From positions 306,870,323 to 306,934,322 of the forward strand of contig CM042697.1 in assembly GCA_023614405.1 (NCBI GenBank): a DNA stretch of 64,000 bases, read 5' to 3'. A program made the translations under genes and the position numbers. Positions 47,795 to 58,109 of the stretch are shown piece after piece. The notes under the pieces were generated by a model. That model saw nothing but the letters and a program-made list of their open reading frames with translations. It was not told where the DNA came from and made no database searches. Positions within the stretch are counted from its first letter, which is position 1. Each line of letters begins with the position of its first letter. The stretch is from Avena insularis. Taxonomy: Eukaryota > Streptophyta > Magnoliopsida > Poales > Poaceae.

Positions 47795-50749
47795 ATGGTA
47801 AATTCTCTTAAGGGGGTTAGCTTGGAGGATGTACCCATTGTGAAGGAATACCTAGATGTCTTTCCGGAGGATTTACCAGGGATGCCTCCCGACCGTGATA
47901 TTGAGTTTCTTATCGACTTGATGCCAGGCACAGGGCCGATAGCCAAGATACCATACAAGATGGATGTGTACGAGTTGAAGGGACTTAAGAAACAGCTTAG
48001 GGAACAATTAGACAAGGGATTTATTCAACCCAGCACGTCATCTTGGGGAGCACCTGTCCTATTCGTGGAAAAGAAGGATAAAACCAAGAGGCTAGTTCTG
48101 GACTACGCTTGTTGAATGAAGTGACGATCAAGAAGAAGTACCCTCTACCTAACATCAATGACCTGTTTGATTAGTTAAAGGGAGCCAGTGTGTTCTCAAA
48201 AATCGATCTGCGATCAGGCTACTTTCAGCTAAAGATTCGAGAACAGGATGTGCCCAAAACAGCCTTCACCACAAGATATGGATTGTATGAGTACACCGTG
48301 ATGTCGTTTGGACTAACCAATGCGCCGACATACTTCATGACCATGATGAACAAGGTGTTCATGGAATATTTGGACAAGTTTATCATGGTATTCATAGATG
48401 ATATACTTATATACTCCAAGGATTAGAAGGAACATGAGAAGCATATGCGCCTAATTATGGAGAAGCTAAGGGAACACAAGTTGTATGCCAAGTTCAGCAC
48501 ATGCGAGTTCTTGTTAAAGGAAGTGGGTTTCCTTGGTCATGTTGTGTCGACAAAAGGAGTTGATGTAGACCCTAGTAAGGTAGCTTCTGTAACTGAATGG
48601 GAGTCACCCAAGAATGTGGGAGATATTAGGAGTTTCTTGGGCCTCACAGGATATTACCGGAGGTTTATTGAAAACTTTTCAAAATAGCAAAACCCATGAT
48701 AGAACTGTTGAAGAAGGAAAATAAATTCCTATGGACCGAGGCATGTGAAACAAGCTTTCAAGAGTTGAAGAAACGCCTCGTCACAGCACCAGTTCTGTGT
48801 CGCCCTGATACCCAAAAGGATTTCCAAGTCTACTGTGAGGCTTCTCGGCAAGGCCTAGGAAGTGTATTGATGCAGGATGGGAAGGTTGTATCCTATGCCT
48901 CTCGGCAACTTAAGAACCACGAACACAACTACCCCACACATGATCTGGAACTTGCATCTGTGGTCCATGAACTCAAGGTATGGAGACACTACCTCATGGG
49001 CAAACATTGTGATGTGTTCATGGATCATAAGAGTTTGAAGTACATCTTCACCCAAAAGGAGTTGAATATGAGGCAATGGAGATGTCTTGAACTGATTAAG
49101 GATTATGACTTGGATTTACAGTACCACCCCGGAAAGGCTAATGTAGTAGCTGATGCCTTAAGCCGTAAATTTTATGTGAATGGACTTACCGTGGGGGCAC
49201 TCCTAGAGGATTTATGCAAGCATTTTAAAGATCTCAGGATAGAAATAGTTCCGAAAGGTCATGTAGCGACTATGGAAATAGTGCCTACTCTTCAAGAGAG
49301 AATCAAGGAAGCGCAAAAGGGAGATAAGGAGTTGGATGAAATAAGAGTCAAAATAGGTGAAAGGAAGGCAAAAGGTTTTCGTCTAGATGAACAAGGAACC
49401 CTTTGGTTTGGAAAGTGTTTGTGCGTTCCTAATGACTCCGATATCAGAAAGTTGATTTTACAAGAGGCTCACGATTCACCATACTCAATTCATCCGGGTA
49501 ACACGAAGATGTACATGGATGTGAAGGATAGATTCTGGTGGAATAATTTGAAAAGAGAAATTGCTGAGTATATTTCCCTGTGTGACGTATGCAATAGAGT
49601 TAAGGCCGAGCATCAGAAACCGTCCGGATTGCTGCAACCACTACCTATACCTGACTGGAAGTGGGACAAGGTAGGCATGGATTTTATCACGGGATTGCCC
49701 CGGACTCGTTCAGGATTTGATTCTGTCTGGGTAGTGGTGGACCACTTTACCAAAGTGGCTCACTTCATCCCCGTTAAGACCACATACACAAGTGCTAAGC
49801 TTGCCAAGATATATATGTCAAGGATTGTAAGCCTGCATGGTGTTCTTAAGGGAATTGTATCAGATAGAGGCACCCAGTTCACTTCAAAGTTTTGGCAATA
49901 GTTACATGAGTCTCTTGGAACCAGACTAGAATTCAGTAGTGCTTTCCACCCTCAAACAGATGGCCAAACAGAAAGGGTGAACCAGATTCTGGAAGATATG
50001 TTGAGAGCTTGCGCACTATACTATGGGTCTAGTTGGGATGATAACTTGCCATATGCTGAGTTCTCGTACAACAACAGCTACCAGACAAGTATCAAGATGG
50101 CTCCATTTGAAGTTCTATATGGCAGGAAGTGTAGGACTCCGCTGATATGGAGTGGAGTTGGAGAACGTAGTCTGTTTGGACCTGAATTGATCAAGGATTC
50201 CGAGGAAAAGGTACGGCAGATTCAAGATAGGATAAAGGTAACCCAATCCCGACAAAAGAGCTATGCTGATTCCAAGCGCAGAGATGTGACTTATAAAATA
50301 GGGGACCGTGCGTACCTCCGAGTTTCACCACTACGAGGAGTTAAGAGGTTTAGAATCAAGGGTAAGTTAGCCCCACGATTCATAGGACCATATAAGGTTC
50401 TGGCCCATAGAGGAGAAGTTGCTTATCAATTGGAGATACGAAAAGGACTGACTGTTCATGATGTGTTTCATGTGTCACAACTAAAGAAGTGCCACCCGGA
50501 AATGGCCGAACACCACTAAGAGATACAGTTCCCCTGGATGAGGTTTAATTGGAGAATGACCTTACTTATGAGGAAAAGCCCATCAAAATATTGGAAATAG
50601 CCGAAAGGATTACCCGTACCTAGACTATCAGATTCTGCAAAGTCCAATGGAACCACCATTCTGAGGAAGAAGCCACATGGGAACGCGAAGAAGATTTGAA
50701 GGCGGAACACCCACACCTATTTGCTAGCCAACCCGAATCTCGGGGATGA
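47795..50749 (+). pseudogene. pol region of G2 (RT, RNase H, integrase, chromodomain-like tail)
   Basis: RT contains [20 protein letters not shown] and the active site FIDDILIY (about 48390-48414). RNase H and integrase are open over 401 codons (48696-49901). The first RNase H acidic residue, normally in DAS, reads EAS. Integrase has paired His (HDSPYSIH), CDVC, and the core residues [13 protein letters not shown] and the Glu of ERVNQILEDM. The tail carries a chromodomain-like motif (WNHHSEEEATWE). Breaks: frameshifts near 48105, 48686 and 50512, and stops at 48172 (TAG, same codon as in G1), 48424, about 49902, plus two in the tail. The final TGA (50747-50749) lies in the hairpin. Confidence 0.9.
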
Positions 50750-50754
50750 GATTC
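50735..50754 (+). other. Inverted repeat (hairpin) before the G2 polypurine tract
   Basis: Identical to the G1 structure: arms GAATCTC (50735-50741) and GAGATTC (50748-50754) around GGGGAT, overlapping the pol stop codon. AAGAGGGGTAG (about 50760-50770) follows as the polypurine tract. Confidence 0.7.
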
Positions 50755-50773
50755 TCCTTAAGAGGGGTAGGTT

Positions 50774-53700
50774 TGTAACATCCCAGATTTTTTATATTAA
50801 GATGTTACTAGAAGCATGCATCATCCTTGCACCATTTCATCATACAAATTAAAGTTGCACCAAAACCCTACCACCAAACCCTAACAACACCCTAATAAAA
50901 ATTCCTCTATATGAGCAAGAAGGGGGTTACCTTGCTTGGCCTTTCTAAAACTATGTAAAAATGATATTCTCTGGTTCTATGTTGACCACCTCCTTTTTAC
51001 AAAAATTTAGAAACTGGTTTCATTGCTTTTGGACTTGGTAGGCAAAAGTTATTACAAATCTAGAAAAATAGAAAAATAGAAAAAGGTAAAGAATATAAAA
51101 ACAGCCTAACCTAGCTGGGCCGCAGCGCGCACGTTGCCTAACTAGCTGGGCCGCAGCCGCCAGCCGCCAGCCCGTCAGCACCAAAACCCACCAGTAGCCG
51201 CTAACAGCCTGGGCCCACACGTCATCCCCTTCCTCCCCGCAGAAATCGGACGTCGCCGTGTGCTTAGCGGATTTGGCCGATTCAGAGAAGAATTTGTGAC
51301 CCCCTCGCCAAGTGTCATCGATCATATAAACCACGTGACTCCGGCACTCCGAAACCCTAAAAATCCCTCGATCTCTCGCTGCCAGGGCGCCGTTTGCAAA
51401 CACGTTTTTGATCTCGCCGGAGTACGACTCGGTTGAGCTCGGGGCAGAGGATTCCGAGCCTCTCCTCCGCTTCTTTTCCTTTCCCCGTGACCCCCTCGTT
51501 CGACTCTCTCTTCTCACAAACTTTGGCCTTGTCTCTCGCAGCACCACGGCCACAATTGCTCGTCGGACCATCGCCGGAGACGAGGAGGAACGGCGGAGCT
51601 TTGCCGACGGAAGAAGAAGCGAGGAGCGCGGCCGAGGACGCGAGCGTGACCGCGAGGACCAGTTGCACCCCGTCAACCACACCGCCGCCTCGGGAAGCCA
51701 CCGAATCGCCACCGACCATCACCACCGATACTATCGCCGCCCATCGCCGCCGTCGCTGCCCTGTAAGTCGCCACTGCCTTCTCTGTCCGTTAGATCAACA
51801 TCATGCAGTTTAGATTAGAAGTTGTTACCGAAGGTGTATCAGAGAATCGCGTTGTGCCACGTGGATTGCACGCATCAGCGCGCCGCGTCAGCGCCACGTA
51901 GTCTAGCTAGGGCCAATCAAAAACTGTCACCTGTCGCGATTCTATTAGGGTTAGTTTTGAATTGGCAGATTTTTTTTAAACCTTGTGAAATTCATAGAAA
52001 TTCAACCACTTGGCCAAAAATTGTGTATGATATATCATTGGATTCACAAAATTGTGTAGAACACAGATCGGGAATAATTTGGCGAGTTTGTAGTAGTATT
52101 TTCTGTGTAGAATTTAATCTCTATATTGGAGTATTTAATTCATAGAAAAATATTTAGAACTCCGTTTTAGTTTATTCTTGTTGCGTTGGCTTTTATTTTA
52201 CAATGCCTACTGACTAAAATTATAATATCTTGCTTAGGATTTTTAGATCTGATTCAGGTATAATTAGATGGTTGGATCTCTTTATGAGCCTATAAAAATT
52301 TAAATAATGATCCAAATTAACTAAAATCTATGGGAAACTAATACTAACAACATACCCAACACATTAGCAACCCAATAAGGATACCTTGGTAAAATTAGAA
52401 CACAATCTTGAATAGTTACCATGTTGCATGCATGCATATTATTTCTATGGTATTATTTTGTGCAAGTTGTGATTAGATCTATGTTGGTGTTTCGTTAGAT
52501 TGTTCGGAGTGCGCTGAGGAGTACTATTGTATAGAGTGCTGCTCGGATCAAGGCAAGTTACACCACTTCTTCATATTTTTGTCCCAGTTTTGATTCTATG
52601 CATGTGATCTTCAAATTCTATAGTATGCATGTGTAGGATGTTCTAGTAGAATTTTTCTTAGTATTATTTTGCAAGTGCGATGATTTTTTAGTATGCCATG
52701 AGTAGCTCTATACTTAGGATTTTTCCCCTCATAATAGGTGACCCCTCTTTTGCTAAGTATTGCTTACTATGCTATATATATAAAGTACCGTTGGGGGGCT
52801 CGAAAGACAAGAGAATTTTCTAAGTATAAAGGCTCTCTTGAGCGATCTTTTCTTCTCAAAGCCACTTCAAAATAAAACTAAGTTTTCTTATGGAAGGAAT
52901 GGTTGTCGGGTCAACGAGTGTGATTTGGTGGAGGACGGCCGCCCAGGAATCAAAGAAGTCTCCCATGTTTCAGAATTCAGAAGCTTCCAGTGCAACCACA
53001 ATACATATGGGCTCTGTCTTGGCCTAGTAATTAGTGGGAAACCTCACCGGGGTACCAACATTTGGAGGTTCTTGGCACGGTTGGATCCAGATGGTAGAGG
53101 GGCTACTAAGGGAGAGCCTCGCCATGGTCTTGTCTGTAAAAGGACTTGACCGTGGATTGTGGGTAAAGTGCACAAACTCTCGAGAGTATTGCAATCTGAT
53201 CGATCGGCCGGGTTCACGGAAAAGAAAACTTGAGCATCTGAAGGATGGAGCCTCTAAAGGGTCTTCCTCTCTCTCTTTCAAAACTTAAAGTTTTCTAAAA
53301 ACCCAAGGCGTGAGTCATATCACTATTGGGTGGGTTTTGGGAACTTGGTGAGTAATATCTAAGTGTTAGGTTGTTTGGACACTTGGTGAGTAATATCCAA
53401 GTGTTAGGTTGTTTGGACACTTGGTGAGTAATATCCTCGTGTGTCGTTCGACCATGTATTACTTAAATAAATGTTTACAAAGTAGGGAAATCCTCTCTTC
53501 TTTTCCATACTTAAGAAAATTAGCTTTGCACAAATGAACTCCACAGCCTAAACTAGCCTTACATGTAGAGTTAGTCTTTTTATTTCCTTGGTGTAATTTG
53601 CCAATACATTCAAAGTATTGACCCGACTTGTTGGCTACACGTCTTATGTGCAGAATTCGAAGATTGAAAGGTGCGTAGGGATCGCGAGTCTACACTCAAC

Positions 53701-53925
53701 AAGCCTGGGGCATTGATGGACTCAAGCTGCTTTATGTTTCTGCTGTTATTTGAGCTAGCTTAATGCTAAGCAAATTTGTAATAAAATTTAATACTCTGGA
53801 TTCTCCGTGTAATAATGACTTTGTGTTTTACATGATATTCATCAACTGTGAGTGCTAGCTATTGATCCAGGGACTAGCATGTAAATCAAGGGACTTAGGA
53901 TCCTCATTGATCCAAGGTCACAACA
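50774..53925 (+). repeat. 3' LTR of G2 (3,152 bp)
   Basis: Same ends as the 5' LTR. TATAAA at 51325-51330. It is longer than the 5' LTR partly because a 38-bp unit (CTTGGTGAGTAATATC...) is present twice, at 53344-53381 and 53382-53419, plus a partial third copy. Confidence 0.94.
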
Positions 53926-53930
53926 CCATA

Positions 53931-54507
53931 TCTGCTAAACAACATTGAATCCTTAAGTGTGTCTCCCTACGGTTCGTGAATTATGCGGACATGATCGAGA
54001 CTCTTTTCCGATCAATAACCAATAGAGGAATCTAGAAATTCATATGGCTCCCAAATATTTCTATGGTTACTTCGTGATCGAATGAACTATTTACATACGA
54101 TACCTATTTCCCTTTGTCTCACAATATTTTACTTATCCGAGGTTTGATCATCGGTATCTCTGCATACCTAGTTCAACCTCATTACCGATAAGTACACTTT
54201 AATCATTCCTGTGATATGTGATCCCTTGTGAGCTAGTCACATGCTTGCAAGCCAATTGGATGACATTCCACTGAGAGGGCCCAGAGTATATCTATCCGTC
54301 ATATGGAATGACAAATCCCACTCTTGATCCATGTGCCTCAACACATACTTTCAGAATACTCAATGCCACCTTTATAACCACCTAGTTACGAAGTGGTGTT
54401 TGATGTCATCAAAGTATCCATTCGGTGATAGTGATTAACATGATCTCATTGTCGAAGGATTTTGGTTACTATGTATTTGAAAGCTTATAGCAAGTGAACT
54501 ATTTAAA
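53931..54507 (-). repeat. 5' LTR of C (right copy), outer part, truncated
   Basis: It continues the right LTR past G2 and matches 15565-16075 of the left LTR. At about 54507, after GTGAACTATTTAAAT, similarity stops. The homologous LTR end (16076-16380) is absent, so roughly 300 bp, with the LTR terminus and its target duplication, have been lost. Confidence 0.85.
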
Positions 54508-54587
54508 TAATGATGTTCATGAATGCACAAACAACCCTAATTAAGATTTAACTAAAGCTGGGGTGTTACAGCTCTATCCCCTTACAA

Positions 54588-54606
54588 GAATCTTAACCCG
54601 AGATTC
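54588..54606 (-). other. Hairpin before the polypurine tract of the Ty3 remnant
   Basis: Arms GAATCT and AGATTC pair around a 7-nt loop. The 5' arm and the CGGG of the loop are shared with G1, G2 and L although the LTR after it is of a different family. Confidence 0.6.
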
Positions 54607-54608
54607 CT

Positions 54609-54700
54609 AAGGTAGGAAGAGAGAGATAGGGAAAGAGAGAGATAGATATAGATAGAGAGAGGGAGAGGGAGGGAGAGAGAGAGAGAAGTAAACAAGGTCA
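54609..54700. repeat. GA/GATA-rich low-complexity tract
   Basis: Runs of GAGAGATAG, GATAGATATAG and GAGAGAGAG lie close to the 3' end of the decayed Ty3 pol. This is a microsatellite. Confidence 0.8.
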
Positions 54701-56486
54701 CTCTGAGGATGAGGGAAACAGACCTAACAACACACCAAGCATCTCATGGTCAACTCATGGATGGAATGTTCACAAACAACTCTGAGATGACAAACATGAA
54801 ACACATGAAGGTAATAGAGGAAACAAGAGGAGAAGGTTTCAAATATTAGATATATGTTCTTCATAAGGATTGACACCATGGAGCTTCAGAAGAGTTTAAG
54901 CTTCTGAGAAGGAAGTGTTCCAACAGAAAGAACATAACCACAAACTTCGAGAGATGAACCTCTACTAAACGGCTTAAGTAGAGATTTTAGGGTGCAGAGA
55001 TATGGATCAATAAAACGAAGTTGTTTTACTACTTTTCAAATAGAAGGTTCACTCTTTCATCCAACACAAGGCTAAGACAGAAAGTTGTTTTGTGGAGAGG
55101 ACTCATAAGATTCACAAGAAACATGTAGCAGGAGGAATTTCTGATTACCAAAATCATAGCTACTCTTAAAACATGATTTATCAAAACTAAGGAAACTCTT
55201 TATTCATCCAGGTGTATCAAAATATTTGCAAAAAATTATGATATCACTTTACACCACTAGATAAATAGGTAACAATATTTCAGATGACACGAGAAGAAAG
55301 GAACTTCATTCTCAGACTTCAATTACTTGGCATAACCATACGCTTGCCAACATAAAGGGTCTGGAGGATCGATCGAGAGACATTTAGCAACACTATTTTA
55401 AATGTTCTGCTTGATGTTCGAGATACGATACATCAAGTAAGGGTCGGACTTAAGATATAAAGGAAACCATTAGAACAACTCCTATAATATGTCATAGAAA
55501 AAGCCTCATTAAGAGTGGTTGTTATTGCTGATTCAAGGGAATATGAGAAAAGGTCTTTTCGGCTAGTTGTGTCAACCATTACATCAATCTTTCTAGACTT
55601 ACAAAGAGACTTATGTCAAAACCTTGAGGAACACCAACCATCATATCTGCTTTATATTCAGATTTGGTTAGGTGGTATGATACTTCAGACTCGGCATGTA
55701 CGAATAGAAAGTTTTTAACATTTACCACGAATGTAATCAAAACATGAGCTAGATTGCAAGATCCATGTATTAGCAAGACAACTACGCCTACATGAAGTAC
55801 TTGTAGTAAAATACACATGTGTCCTTAAGGAACGGGGGTAACTCTACCCAAATCCACGATGACATATTTCAACAATTGCACGTAGCCCAGAGAAGGTTGC
55901 TTCTAATATCCAGAACACATACTTCAAGATAACACGGAGATGGTTCTCACAAGTTTCCAACATTAATACCATATGCTCCATATGAATCAAGTATAGTATA
56001 AGAAGGTAAGGATGTCATCGATGGTCTCAATAACAAACTTATCAATATACTCCAAGAAGATGAACTCATATGTTGTATGAACAAGGCATACACATTTGTC
56101 ATACCAAAGACATGAAGATATACTCAAGTGAGACATCATGAGTAGAAAAATCATCAAGATAGTCCTTGGAACTAAGTTTGTTTTGACGATAACCCAAATC
56201 AAAGCAAAAGAGGGGAAGATAATATATCCATGAAGTAAATACTATCTTTCTTCAACACGAAGAAACTATACATCCCTTTAAGAAGAACAAAGTTGAATAG
56301 AATTTTTGTCCTACAACTCTCCAAGTTGTTGCTTAAGCTCAACAACTAGTTCAGGGTATCCAGTATGGATCCTTGGAGAAAAGAGCGATTCAGAGAACTT
56401 ACTTGCTCAAGAACTTGACAACACGGTCATGTGGCAACATGGCAATACTTCTAGTAGACATCTAGAATATCACGAACCACCGATAT

Positions 56487-57824
56487 GTCACTTACACTAC
56501 AAAAAAATGTCCTTTTACAATGGATGATTTACGTGGTTGAAGGTCCATTTTTCGTGGTTGAAAATCCTTCTATGATGGATGTCCTTCGTGGTAGAATCCC
56601 CGTCACAGATGAATCTACCACGATTTTTTCGACCGTGGCGGATCGCACCCTTCAGCCACGAAAAGTCATTCCGTCGTAGATCTATTCACCACCCGCGTTG
56701 ACTGCTGACGTCATGCAAACTACCATGTGGCGAATGCCGTTAACGGCCAATTAGCATTGTTATCTGTCAATGAAACTGTGGTATAAGCTAGGCCTAGACA
56801 AGGCCTGATAATAATTAAATGGGTCGGCCCATTAAGGGCGCCCAATAGAATCATGGCCCGTTACTGTTTCATTATGCACTGTAACAAATGGGCCCACCGT
56901 TGATGCCCGCGGGGGCCCATAAACTTTCGGGACCATCACTATTTCGACCTACACTATTTGACATTGGCCCATTGTATGGCCCTAAAATGAGGGGCCCGTT
57001 ACTGTTCCAAAATGTACTGTTTGAAATGGGCCCTTTTGGCTAGCCCGCTTTATTCCGTAGCCATTCTGTCCCATTAATGTACAGTTTTTTAATGTTCAAT
57101 ATGGTCCCATTTACGCAATCCGCTTTGCCCCAAAACTTTTGGTACCTTTACTATTCAGGCCCATAAACGTCCTGCACATATTCTGGCCTATTACTGTTTT
57201 GGCCTGGTAGGTTTCTCAGCATGTTACTGTTCCTTCATGGTGCAATTCGGCATGTTACTGTTTTGTCCTACTACGACCCTGGCCTTTTTTGGCCTGGCCC
57301 ATTACTGTTTTTACCATTTAAGCTTCTGGCCCTTACTGTTCAGATCCATTACTGTTCTAGGGATGTTACCGTTTCGACATGTTACTCTTTGGGCCTTTTA
57401 CTATTTCGCACGATTACTGTTTGAGCCATTTACTGTTTCGACCTATTACTGTTTTGTCAGATCCTGATTCAGCATGTTACTGTTTTGGCTATTTACTATT
57501 ACTTAGCACCCATGTGGGTCGGCCCCGTTACTTTTACGGTCTTTTACAGTTTCTGAATTTCTAGAGCCCATTCCGATATATCTAAAAGGTGTACAACTTG
57601 TGAGCATTTTTACTGTTTATCATCGGCCTAATACAAGACGGGCAAATAGAGAGCATGATAATGTACCCTAATCGACCCGTCTAGCGCAGGTATGGTACCG
57701 CCTACCGCTATTTGTGGACGGTGTCAACTAAATTCCTACACTACCTATGCGATTTATCTAGATATTACATCAAATGAAAACAACTTAAAATTATTACATA
57801 TTATCAACTCAACGGAAAGAAAAA
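56487..57824. mobile_element. CACTA transposon terminus and subterminal region
   Basis: CACTACAAAAAAATG at 56487 is a typical CACTA-superfamily end, preceded by TTA as possible 3-bp target site. The next 170 bp carry degenerate subterminal repeats of the form CGTGGTNGAANNTCC on both strands, as is usual for these elements. From about 56850 to 57520 the sequence is full of TTACTGTT and GGCCC words. I did not find the matching opposite terminus in the window, so the element's extent is unknown and it may reach beyond 64000. No transposase is recognised. Confidence 0.65.
56855..57520 (+). repeat. Interspersed TTACTGTT repeat region
   Basis: At least twelve copies of TTACTGTT, often followed by TTGGCC, TCGAC or TCAGA and preceded by CC or CATG, occur at irregular spacing of about 15-60 bp. 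GGCCC words are interleaved. There is no long frame. It is part of the presumed CACTA interior. Confidence 0.75.
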
Positions 57825-57980
57825 TCAGCATTTCAGTTGACAATAGAGTTGATACCAGTCCTTAATTTTCTTTCTCCATCTATCACCTGCATCTCCCTTT
57901 TTAGTGACATATACATTCAAAAACAACCTTGAGACATGATCTTGCAGCCCCTCTTTGGTGGCGATAGCAATAATTCCAGT
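57825..57980 (-). pseudogene. Possible terminal exon of an unidentified gene
   Basis: On the minus strand a pyrimidine-rich stretch ending TTTTTAG (splice acceptor, AG at 57982-57981) is followed by 51 open codons and a TGA (57827-57825). The peptide contains TKEGLQDHVSRLF, VYVTKKGDAGDRWRKK and IKDWYQLY, which looks like real protein rather than random translation. I do not recognise the family. The neighbouring upstream DNA on that strand is the tandem array at 58110-60785, which would therefore lie in an intron. It may be a host exon captured by, or belonging to, the CACTA element. No upstream exon was found. Confidence 0.4.
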
Positions 57981-58109
57981 CTAAAAATAAGTAATAACAA
58001 GTTAATACATCAAACAAGACAAACTACTCATTTAACTGATACGATAGGAGCTGTGAACTGGAGTTTACTACTGGTCAATGGATCAAATATATTGACCATC
58101 ACGTCAAAT

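Larger units (their letters stand above)
41937..53925 (+). mobile_element. Complete Ty3 chromodomain-type retrotransposon G2 (11,989 bp)
   Basis: LTRs at 41937-45023 and 50774-53925 enclose primer-binding site, an extra coiled-coil frame, gag, protease, RT, RNase H, integrase, chromodomain-like tail, hairpin and polypurine tract. The target duplication CCATA is perfect (41932-41936 and 53926-53930). The flanks join into one continuous LTR of C, as shown by the uninterrupted left LTR at 15555-15570. The overall plan fits plant chromoviruses of the Tekay/Del type; I do not assign a family name. All coding parts are broken. Confidence 0.95.
14732..54507 (-). mobile_element. BARE/Angela-like Copia element C, host of the nest
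   Basis: C reads on the minus strand. Its 5' LTR is on the right (40931-41936 plus 53931-54507) and its 3' LTR on the left (14732-16380 plus an off-window part). The interior is 16381-20651 plus 40101-40930. The primer-binding site (40914-40929) and the tract before the left LTR (CAAGTGGGAGAC in reverse complement) are typical of BARE/Angela elements, as is the LTR start region ATATGCCCAAGAGGCAATAATAA. A, B and G2 are inserted in it. Its RT is decayed beyond use. The right LTR lacks its outer 300 bp or so. It is the oldest element of the stack by nesting order. Confidence 0.88.
54508..56486 (-). pseudogene. Minus-strand Ty3 element remnant
   Basis: In reverse complement, 54570-54508 is the first 63 bp of an LTR (TGTAACACCCC...), preceded by a polypurine tract (GTAAGGGGATAGAGC, 54585-54571) and a hairpin (54588-54606). 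Farther upstream on the minus strand, within 56202-55987, a decayed RT is visible as LEYIDKFVIETIDDIL, which lines up with the [15 protein letters not shown] active-site region of G. The distance from RT to LTR is only about 1.5 kb, much less than in G, so much of RNase H and integrase is deleted. It is a different, older Ty3 family than G. Confidence 0.72.
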
